DNA of 8,533 nt from assembly GCA_021107345.1 (NCBI GenBank), contig JAIOSX010000122.1, forward strand, positions 1 through 8,533. Direction: 5' to 3'. Position numbers and translations under genes: made by a program. Positions 1 to 4,831 of this stretch are shown here, piece by piece. Source of the DNA: Candidatus Aegiribacteria sp. GTDB taxonomy: Bacteria; Fermentibacterota; Fermentibacteria; Fermentibacterales; Fermentibacteraceae. Below the pieces are notes generated by a model, which was not told the DNA's origin, did not search any database, and saw nothing but the letters and a program-made list of their open reading frames with translations. Position 1 is the first letter of the stretch. Each line of letters opens with the position of its first letter.

Positions 1-1
1 A

Positions 2-520
2 TGTTACCGTCAGTACATCTACTTGAAGGAGACATTCCTTCCCATTGTCGAGGATTCTGAGCTTTCAATGACGGAAAAGCTTAGGCGCATTATGACGATT
101 GCTAGGAATTCTCAGATGAATACCGCCTCTGCCACTTTTTCGAAGGGGAAATCTCCTGAATCCAGCGGCATTGAAAATGCGGCATTAGAGAAACTTCTTG
201 ATAATTACAGCGAAAAGGTCTACATCGAAATCTTTGCCCCACTCCTTGAAGAAGGAAGAGAAAAGGGAGAGTGTGCTTTCCCTTGTTCTGCAGAAGTTAT
301 GGCTGTCTTTATCCACCACCTCGACACTGGAATGAGTCACCAGATCAATCGTATCCTATTCAATGAGGATCGCACTTCGTCGGATGAACGTATCAGAGAC
401 GTAATCAATGGTTTCGTTTTCGCTCTTTCACAACTGCTGAATATTGACGGAAAGACGATTGCCAGCGTCACCCTGACGGATAAAATGCTGGAGCAGTACC
501 TGACGATGCTGAATGAATGA
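2..520 (+). CDS. TetR/AcrR-like transcriptional regulator, C-terminal part (5' truncated by window edge)
   Basis: The reading frame is open from base 2, so the gene begins before the window and about 172 residues are visible. The first residues (CYRQYIYLKETF) resemble the end of a TetR DNA-binding domain, where a YxxF-SKEel-type helix follows the recognition helix. The rest is helical and hydrophobic-patterned, as in TetR ligand-binding/dimerisation domains. A complete TetR protein is about 190-210 residues, so roughly 30 N-terminal residues would be missing. An internal TTG at 23 or ATG at 68 could be called as a start, but the frame continuing to the edge argues against both. The TGA stop overlaps an ATG of the following lipoprotein frame (ATGA at 517-520), which implies cotranscription. 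By analogy with the family, it may repress its own operon. The family call is inferred from pattern, since the helix-turn-helix core is outside the window. Confidence 0.6.
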   Translation, partial: CYRQYIYLKETFLPIVEDSELSMTEKLRRIMTIARNSQMNTASATFSKGKSPESSGIENAALEKLLDNYSEKVYIEIFAPLLEEGREKGECAFPCSAEVMAVFIHHLDTGMSHQINRILFNEDRTSSDERIRDVINGFVFALSQLLNIDGKTIASVTLTDKMLEQYLTMLNE

Positions 521-537
521 AAATCGGTAGAAGGAAT

Positions 538-541
538 GGAG
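538..541 (+). promoter_or_regulatory. Ribosome binding site deciding the lipoprotein start
   Basis: GGAG within AAGGAATGGAG is 5 nt from ATG 547. The alternative ATG at 517 has no comparable site at normal spacing, so this favours 547. Confidence 0.5.
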
Positions 542-546
542 AAAAA

Positions 547-1683
547 ATGTCTGGAAGACTGAGTGTTCCGATAATATTTACAGTATTGTCCCTAAGCGGA
601 TGTGGTTACGAAGAGGGAAGGAACAGCCCGGCTGAAATCACGGACTCTACCGAACAGGCAGTTGAACTGAATGTTGTAGGAACCATCGGAGTTGAGCTTG
701 GAGACAGTAACTATGTACTGGGAGCCGTACAGGCAATTGATCATGATCTCGAGGGAAACATCCTCGTTCTTGATCGATCCGCCTGCTGTATCAGAGTCTA
801 TTCTCCTCAAGGGGAATTCCTGAGACAGATATCCAGAGAGGGCAGCGGTCCGGGAGAGCTCTTCAGACCCATGACCATGACGGTTACCGGAGATGGAAGA
901 ATATTTGTGCTAACTCTACAGGGTGGTGGGATGCACGCTTTTACCGCTGAAGGTGAATGGCTCGGGATGGTCACTCCTTTTTACAGCAACCCGCCCATGA
1001 ATGCATCTGGAGCTGACGGCAATGCCTATGTTGCCGCTAGACTAACAGTTGCGCCCGATGATAGCGATATACTCAAGGTGAATACTTTCATCGGAAGGTA
1101 CGAGGAAGGCGAAGAGCCGACTGTAAAGTACTGGGAGTATGAATTTCCATTTGATCCCAACGACCTTTCAACTTTGCTGAGAAACACAATCATGGGTCAT
1201 GTGTTGACTGCGGACCGGGATGGAAATGTATTTATTGCTGAGCTGACAAGCGAAGAGTACCTGCTAGAGGGCTTCCGGGCCAGCGGGGAGTTGTTCCTTG
1301 AGATCCGTAAGGATGTTGCGCGGGTCGAGAAGACAGCTGATGAGATCAGCGAGGAAGAGACTTATGTGGAAAACTACCTCAGAAGCATGGGAGCAGAGGG
1401 CGTGTTACTGGAGTACCATGCCGAACCTTACAGAAACACCATTAGTGAAGTAGAGGTGGATGGCGAGGGCAGAATATGGGTCCGCAGGGGTACTGTCCTT
1501 GAACCGGTTTTTGATGTCTATGACTACAATGGAGAAAAGCTGTTCACCGCATCGGTCCCCGAGACAGGCGACGATGCCGTTTTCTGGGAATTCAACATAG
1601 ACGAACAGGGGATAATAGCATATTCCGTAAATCCTGAGCTTTTCCAGCAGGTCTACATTCTGGAACTCGCTGATGTTCAGTAG
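547..1683 (+). CDS. Six-bladed beta-propeller lipoprotein
   Basis: This is a predicted exported lipoprotein of 378 residues. A hydrophobic stretch (VPIIFTVLSLSG) ends in the lipobox L-S-G-C, so Cys19 would become the lipidated N-terminus. The mature part shows repeated propeller-blade patterns: D-x-EGNILVLD, then IRVYSPQGEFLRQI, then the hallmark REGSGPGEL, then a P and DGRIFVL. This matches the 6-bladed beta-propeller/NHL-like proteins common in FCB-group and candidate-phylum bacteria. They are usually annotated without enzymatic function and probably mediate surface binding or sensing. I chose ATG 547 because AAGGAATGGAG lies just upstream, with GGAG at 538-541. An in-frame ATG at 517 overlaps the regulator's stop but has no good ribosome site; it would add 10 basic residues. 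The gene sits directly behind the TetR-like gene. Its last 7 bases overlap the mazF gene on the opposite strand. Confidence 0.8.
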   Translation: MSGRLSVPIIFTVLSLSGCGYEEGRNSPAEITDSTEQAVELNVVGTIGVELGDSNYVLGAVQAIDHDLEGNILVLDRSACCIRVYSPQGEFLRQISREGSGPGELFRPMTMTVTGDGRIFVLTLQGGGMHAFTAEGEWLGMVTPFYSNPPMNASGADGNAYVAARLTVAPDDSDILKVNTFIGRYEEGEEPTVKYWEYEFPFDPNDLSTLLRNTIMGHVLTADRDGNVFIAELTSEEYLLEGFRASGELFLEIRKDVARVEKTADEISEEETYVENYLRSMGAEGVLLEYHAEPYRNTISEVEVDGEGRIWVRRGTVLEPVFDVYDYNGEKLFTASVPETGDDAVFWEFNIDEQGIIAYSVNPELFQQVYILELADVQ

Positions 1684-2012
1684 ATGCAGGCATCCAATAT
1701 CGATAGCACCTTTGCGACCAGTTCGTCTGAGGCGTGGTCTATGAGCTTTGCTCTACGAGTACGAAAGTCAACCGACTTGACCTGCTCGACCATGACGAAC
1801 CCCGTCAAGCTGACATTTTCAGGAACAGGCACATGGAATGGAAAACGGCGTTCTGTGTTCGTCAGTGGACACACAATGGCAAGGCCCGTGCTACGGTTGA
1901 ACAAGTCTTTGCTCACAACCAGAGCAGGGCGACGCCCTTTCTGTTCGTGACCGGATTGAGGATCGAAAGTAATAGTGATAATGTCGCCTTGGCTGGGGAT
2001 ATAAACAGCCAT
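1677..2012 (-). CDS. mazF: MazF/PemK-family mRNA interferase toxin
   Basis: This is a 111-residue cytoplasmic endoribonuclease toxin, normal MazF length. The sequence follows E. coli MazF throughout. YIPSQGDII and the FDP strand come first, followed by GHEQKGRRPALVVS at residues 21-34, CPLT at 48-51, PFHV, and GFVMVEQVKSVDFRTR at 71-86. By family alignment Arg28 and Thr51 correspond to the catalytic Arg29 and Thr52 of E. coli MazF, so the enzyme looks intact. MazF toxins cleave single-stranded RNA at short specific sequences; the target here cannot be read from the sequence. The ATG follows the mazE stop with no gap (TAGATG), and AAGGAGG inside the end of mazE provides the ribosome site. The 3' end overlaps the convergent lipoprotein gene by 7 bp. 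MazE should neutralise the protein. Confidence 0.95.
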   Translation of the reverse strand: MAVYIPSQGDIITITFDPQSGHEQKGRRPALVVSKDLFNRSTGLAIVCPLTNTERRFPFHVPVPENVSLTGFVMVEQVKSVDFRTRRAKLIDHASDELVAKVLSILDACIY

Positions 2013-2261
2013 CTACCACGCCTCCTTACCGACCGGAACACCCCAATCAACTTCGCTGGCCTCGTAGTCTTCAGGAATTTGTGAAACGAGATCTTCAAGA
2101 CGGTATCGACCACGGATTTCCCTGATTGGAGCAATAGTGATGATGCCGTCTCGTACATCAACGTCCACCTCGTCCCCAACTCCAAGGTGAGCATCTCTTA
2201 ACACGTTTTTAGTAAGACGCAGTCCCTGACTATTACCCCATTTTTGAATCTTTGTATGCAT
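2013..2261 (-). CDS. mazE: MazE-family antitoxin (AbrB/SpoVT DNA-binding fold)
   Basis: This is an 82-residue antitoxin that binds MazF and represses its own operon. The N-terminal half is a swapped-hairpin AbrB domain. It has KIQKWGNSQGLRL at residues 4-16, then LGVGDEVDVDV and a DGIITIAPIR strand. This matches the E. coli MazE pattern KRWGNSPAVRI / DEVKIDL / DGKLIIEPVR. The C-terminal toxin-binding tail ends EVDWGVPVGKEAW, closely matching the MazE ending IDWGEPKDKEVW, so MazF neutralisation is probably intact. The ATG has GGAGG at 2269-2273, 7 nt upstream. The gene is first in the operon, with mazF following directly. Flexible MazE tails are normally degraded by Clp or Lon proteases; this is family knowledge and is not shown here. 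Confidence 0.95.
   Translation of the reverse strand: MHTKIQKWGNSQGLRLTKNVLRDAHLGVGDEVDVDVRDGIITIAPIREIRGRYRLEDLVSQIPEDYEASEVDWGVPVGKEAW
2021..2027 (-). promoter_or_regulatory. mazF ribosome binding site inside mazE
   Basis: The minus strand reads AAGGAGG 8 nt before the mazF ATG, within the last codons of mazE. This couples toxin translation to passage over the antitoxin gene. Confidence 0.7.
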
Positions 2262-2272
2262 GCAATAACCTC

Positions 2273-2293
2273 CATATGTATATACGAAGTATA
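2273..2293 (-). promoter_or_regulatory. Palindromic mazE operator candidate
   Basis: Three nested palindromes lie between the -10 box and the mazE ribosome site. They are CATATG (2273-2278), GTATATAC (2278-2285), and TATAC-GAA-GTATA (2281-2293). They overlap the -10 box and the expected transcription start. AT-rich alternating palindromes of this type are the usual binding sites for MazE or MazEF autorepression. Binding itself is inferred. Confidence 0.6.
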
Positions 2294-2316
2294 GCCACCC
2301 CCGATCATACAGTCAA
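2288..2316 (-). promoter_or_regulatory. mazEF promoter (sigma70-type)
   Basis: Read on the minus strand, TTGACT (2311-2316) and TATACT (2288-2293) are separated by exactly 17 bp. Each box differs from consensus at one position. The expected start point falls near 2281, inside the palindromic operator and about 20 nt before the mazE ATG. Confidence 0.8.
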
Positions 2317-2328
2317 GAGATCTTTAGA

Positions 2329-2422
2329 CCGTGAATAATATCCCCTCTGATGTGGAAAGAGTTTCCACAAAACCCTTTCCCGGAGTCTCCACCCGACCCC
2401 AGCGCCCCACATCGAATCATGC
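2329..2422 (-). repeat. Copy A: 94-bp duplicated fragment of the GNAT gene (pseudogene shard)
   Basis: It aligns without gaps to 4996-5089 at a constant offset of 2667 and matches at 88 of 94 positions. The mismatches are at 2332, 2342, 2362, 2395, 2396 and 2417. In the GNAT reading frame it would still encode FDVGRWGRVETPGKGFVE and the following residues. However, Trp913 has become a stop (TGG to TGA), one Ala is Thr, and a stop follows soon after GILF. Three of the differing bases are silent. Both edges are abrupt. One edge lies 3 bp from the stop of the truncated HEPN-like frame, and the other lies 13 bp from the mazEF -35 box. It is a direct repeat of copy B. Confidence 0.9.
2351..2369. 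repeat. Perfect 8-bp hairpin inside copy A
   Basis: TGTGGAAA and TTTCCACA are separated by GAG. In the parent gene the same place (5018-5036) has only 7-bp arms with a 5-nt loop, because position 2362 is T here and C there. No T-run follows on the minus strand, so it is not a normal terminator. Confidence 0.7.
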
Positions 2423-2424
2423 TA

Positions 2425-2640
2425 TCACGCGGAGGGCGACTCGTGACCACCTTCCCTTTTGTAAAAAACAAAATCAGAAAATTGTCCTAATACAAATCCG
2501 GATGTTTTGTCTCCATGTGTTCTGAAACCTTTTCCATTAAGATTCCGTCTGGCAATACCCATGAAACGGTACACTGATTCCCTGCTGGGATAATCTCTTT
2601 TGGGTCTGTTCTGTTCAATCCATTTTTCGAAGTTCATCAT
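2425..2640 (-). pseudogene. Truncated HEPN-type partner of the nucleotidyltransferase
   Basis: This short frame starts inside the end of the nucleotidyltransferase gene, at ATG 2640 or 2637 (GTG at 2643 also possible), which fits translational coupling. The first 35 or so residues (MNFEKWIEQNRPKRDYPSRE, then a helix ending ARRNL) resemble the start of small HEPN-domain proteins encoded directly after wHTH-MNT proteins. Those typically read KWLENGWIKRHxTSREEI...RDLKDA. After that the sequence no longer looks like the family, and it stops at about 71 residues, whereas such partners are usually about 120-140. The Rx4-6H RNase motif of HEPN toxins, normally further downstream, is absent. The stop is 3 bp from the duplicated GNAT fragment, so a rearrangement probably removed the 3' part. 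Alternatively it may be a genuine unknown small protein. The HEPN call is made from memory of the family. Confidence 0.5.
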
Positions 2641-3217
2641 CACTGCCTATAAGGACTATTTTCTCCCCATTGTGGACACGATTTAGAAAACTGGTTGAAA
2701 GTCGTGCTACATAATCCGACCTGTCGAATACCGAGAGGCTTATTGTTCTTCCTATTGATGATTCAATATCAGATACGGATTTCATCAGCTTAAGCTGATC
2801 GACTGATCCCACCACTATCAGGTCAACATCGCTTGAAGGACCAGCTTCTCCTGTGGCAAAGCTACCATATACATATGCGAAATCGATATTCTCATTATGA
2901 TTATGTAGGCATTCTCTAATTCTCTGCAGTATTCCCGAAGACTTGACTGCAATGCTTCTGATTTCACTGAAAATTGAAGATCTCATGTTGGCAGAATAGT
3001 AGACCCGGCGTCCGGATCGTCTTGCTTGGACCAACTCAAGTTTAAGTAGTTTTACTATGTCTCTATGAAGAATCCCCGGATTTGAATGCCCCAGTATCTT
3101 TGCCATCTCCGAGAGATAGAATTCCCTTTCAGGATTCAAATACATCAGAGCAAGCATTGATCCTCTGACACAGCCTATGAGTTCGAGAAAGGTTTTTCTA
3201 ACATCAAACTTTATCAT
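2615..3217 (-). CDS. Winged-helix DNA-binding / minimal nucleotidyltransferase (MNT) protein
   Basis: This 200-residue protein has two domains. Residues 1-80 form a winged-helix DNA-binding domain: FYLSEMAKILG, a helix LHRDIVKLLKLELV, then the wing RRSGRRVYYSAN. Residues 112-190 form a pol-beta-fold nucleotidyltransferase. It carries the signature GSFATGEAGPSSDVDLIVVG (118-137), in which G118-S119 and the metal-binding Asp130 and Asp132 are present. In MNT/HEPN toxin-antitoxin pairs the MNT enzyme acts as antitoxin by nucleotide transfer to the HEPN RNase. Here the DNA-binding domain points to autoregulation as well. The downstream partner frame overlaps the 3' end but looks broken, so the antitoxin may be orphaned. 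The ATG at 3217 has no Shine-Dalgarno sequence, and the predicted transcription start nearly coincides with it. Direct evidence covers the motifs; the partnership is inferred. Confidence 0.85.
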   Translation of the reverse strand: MIKFDVRKTFLELIGCVRGSMLALMYLNPEREFYLSEMAKILGHSNPGILHRDIVKLLKLELVQARRSGRRVYYSANMRSSIFSEIRSIAVKSSGILQRIRECLHNHNENIDFAYVYGSFATGEAGPSSDVDLIVVGSVDQLKLMKSVSDIESSIGRTISLSVFDRSDYVARLSTSFLNRVHNGEKIVLIGSDDELRKMD

Positions 3218-3245
3218 AATGATATTATTCTATATCATATTGATA
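3212..3245. promoter_or_regulatory. Tandem 13-bp palindromic operators at the MNT promoter
   Basis: TATCATAATGATA (3212-3224) and TATCATATTGATA (3233-3245) differ at one base. Each is an inverted repeat: TATCAT/ATGATA around one base, and TATCA/TGATA around three. Their starts are 21 bp apart, two helical turns. The first covers the start codon of the MNT gene and touches the -10 region. The second lies in the -35/-10 spacer. This arrangement fits cooperative autorepression by the gene's own winged-helix domain. Confidence 0.65.
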
Positions 3246-3252
3246 AAGTCAA
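3224..3252 (-). promoter_or_regulatory. Promoter of the MNT/HEPN-remnant operon
   Basis: The minus strand has TTGACT (3247-3252) and, after 17 bp, AATAAT (3224-3229). TAATAT at 3222-3227 is a second -10 option. The predicted start is within a few bases of ATG 3217, so the message would be leaderless or nearly so. Confidence 0.55.
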
Positions 3253-3511
3253 CGGTTGAGATAAGTAATTATACAGCATGTTCGATCAGATTAATTTTCT
3301 TTATTCTTCTATTTCACAGATATGTATGGAATAATGATCAGTGCTAACCCATCGTAAATACCCATCTGGGATTTCATCATCCTTATAACTTCAACTGTCA
3401 GTTTCGCTTCAGTTCATATCTATGGGATTTCAAATAAAGGATGCCGTGTTGTATATAATGCACGTATATCGAACATTCAATAATTTTGTTGATTATACCT
3501 GCCATAATAAC

Positions 3512-3539
3512 TTGCATTTCTGGTTATGTTGTTTATATT
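3512..3539 (+). promoter_or_regulatory. Candidate promoter for the AAA/DUF4143 ATPase
   Basis: TTGCAT (3512-3517) and TATATT (3534-3539) are 16 bp apart, about 50 bp before the ATPase start. The match is moderate and the surroundings are AT-rich, so chance is possible. Confidence 0.35.
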
Positions 3540-3580
3540 TACCATAGCTTCTGGATGAAGTCACTCTCTCCTTTGATATA

Positions 3581-3585
3581 GGAGG
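3581..3585 (+). promoter_or_regulatory. Strong ribosome binding site of the ATPase gene
   Basis: GGAGG, within AGGAGGTG, is 4 nt before ATG 3590 and fixes that start codon. Confidence 0.7.
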
Positions 3586-3589
3586 TGAA

Positions 3590-4819
3590 ATGAAGATACC
3601 TGCGTATATAGAGCGGCCTTTATACCTTAACCGTATCGAGCCATATATGGGTAAGGGGGTCATCAAGGTACTCGTCGGGCAGCGACGTGTAGGCAAGAGC
3701 TACATGCTGTTCCAGCTCATGGATCGAATTACCACGATCAACCCGGATGTGCAGGTCCTGTATATCAACAAAGAGCTTCACGAGTTTGCTGCTATACGCT
3801 CCTCTGAAGACCTGCTTTCGTACGTTAGGAATCATCGTGTCAATGACCGGCACCTGGTTCTGCTGATTGACGAGATCCAGGATATTCAGGATTTTGAGCG
3901 GGCACTTCGAAGTCTCAGCGCCGTGGGTGAAACCGAGATCATCTGCACAGGGAGTAACGCAGCGCTTCTCTCAGGTGAGTTGGCCACCCTTCTGTCGGGC
4001 CGGTATGTGGAGATTAAAGTCTACAGCCTCAACTATGGGGAATTTCTGCAATTCCATGGGCTGCAGAGGAGCCGAGAGGCATTCTCATCATACTTGCGGT
4101 TCGGTGGGCTTCCATACCTGCGCAATCTTCCGCTTGATGAAGACATTGTTTTTGAATATCTGCGCAACATCCTTGATGCTATACTTCTCAAGGATGTGGT
4201 CGGGCGGTACCAGATCCGTAATGTTGACTTCCTTCAGCGGCTTGCCCTTTTCCTTGCTGACAACGTAGGAAGCTTGGTATCGGCCAGAAGAATCAGTGCG
4301 TTCCTGAAATCGCAAAAAGTAAAAGTGAGTCACAATCTGGTGCTGGACTACCTTTCTCACCTGTGTACCGCCTTCCTTGTGTTTAGAGTCCGTCGATCGG
4401 ATATCGTCGGTAGGAAAATCTTCGAGGTTGGAGAGAAGTACTACTACGAGGATCTTGGAATTCGTAATGCACTTATCGGTTATCGAATAACAGACATCAA
4501 CAAAATCCTTGAGAATGTTGTATTCATGCACCTGAAAATGGTTGGTTACGACGTGCATGTTGGGCAGTTCGGCAGCCGCGAGGTGGATTTCGTTTGCGAG
4601 AGACATGGCGAACGCATGTATGTACAGGTGGCCTACATGATCCCGGATGACAAGGTCCGGGACAGGGAGTTCGGTAACCTGCTGGCTATCCCCGACAATT
4701 TTCCAAAATTTGTAGTATCAATGGATGAACCGATGGGCGGATCGTATCAGGGTGTCAGGCACATCCATGCGGAAGATTTTCTACACAGACTTTCTTCGTC
4801 CGTATCACCGATTTTCTAG
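3590..4819 (+). CDS. AAA_14 / DUF4143 family ATPase
   Basis: This 409-residue protein is typical in length for the family. The N-terminal AAA domain has Walker A GQRRVGKS at residues 30-37, Walker B VLLIDE at 90-95, and a sensor-like TGSNA at 120-124. These are followed by the family signatures LLSGELATLLSGRYVEI, YGEFL and FGGLPYL. The C-terminal DUF4143 part begins near residue 200. It ends with a PD-(D/E)XK-like pattern: Glu308, REVDFV with Glu331 and Asp333, and VQVAY with Gln346 where nucleases have ExK, so nuclease activity is doubtful. Members occur in many prokaryotes, often in accessory regions, and their biological role is not established. The gene runs divergently from the MNT gene with its own strong ribosome site. 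It ends 12 bp from the convergent GNAT gene, with no visible terminator. Both domains appear intact. Confidence 0.92.
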   Translation: MKIPAYIERPLYLNRIEPYMGKGVIKVLVGQRRVGKSYMLFQLMDRITTINPDVQVLYINKELHEFAAIRSSEDLLSYVRNHRVNDRHLVLLIDEIQDIQDFERALRSLSAVGETEIICTGSNAALLSGELATLLSGRYVEIKVYSLNYGEFLQFHGLQRSREAFSSYLRFGGLPYLRNLPLDEDIVFEYLRNILDAILLKDVVGRYQIRNVDFLQRLALFLADNVGSLVSARRISAFLKSQKVKVSHNLVLDYLSHLCTAFLVFRVRRSDIVGRKIFEVGEKYYYEDLGIRNALIGYRITDINKILENVVFMHLKMVGYDVHVGQFGSREVDFVCERHGERMYVQVAYMIPDDKVRDREFGNLLAIPDNFPKFVVSMDEPMGGSYQGVRHIHAEDFLHRLSSSVSPIF

Positions 4820-4831
4820 ATATCTCCCTGA

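Larger units (their letters stand above)
3253..3589. other. AT-rich intergenic region between divergent genes
   Basis: No convincing gene is present. The longest ATG frame I found by hand is about 23 codons on the minus strand (3309-3380) with no proper ribosome site. The region should hold the upstream control sequences of the divergent MNT and ATPase genes. A TATAAT hexamer occurs at 3454-3459 but lacks a good partner. Confidence 0.5.

Noticed and set aside
2351..2369. Possible pair of inverted DnaA boxes (TTTCCACA) or a terminator
   Set aside because: The first position of the DnaA consensus is wrong in both arms, the same sequence is coding in the parent gene, and no T-run follows the hairpin.
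2331..2525. Plus-strand reading frame of 64 codons beginning in the duplicated fragment
   Set aside because: It is antisense to the GNAT shard and the HEPN remnant, has no ribosome site, and its similarity to the antisense frame at 5019-5207 comes only from the DNA duplication.
2465..2540. Frame-shifted minus-strand peptide containing EKVSEHMETKHPDLY, vaguely like a DUF1059 ending
   Set aside because: Only about 20 residues, with no upstream continuation or conserved cysteines seen, so chance similarity is likely.
3309..3380. 23-codon minus-strand frame in the intergenic region
   Set aside because: No ribosome site at proper spacing, very short and unrecognised.
3253..3589. Possible regulatory RNA, CRISPR or tRNA in the long intergenic gap
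   Set aside because: I found no cloverleaf, regularly spaced repeats or strong hairpin with a T-run.
4088..4606. 172-codon minus-strand frame inside the ATPase gene
   Set aside because: It is antisense to a gene with clear conserved ATPase motifs and resembles no family, so it is a shadow frame.
4820..4831. Terminator between the convergent ATPase and GNAT genes
   Set aside because: The gap is only 12 bp with no stem-loop or T-run.
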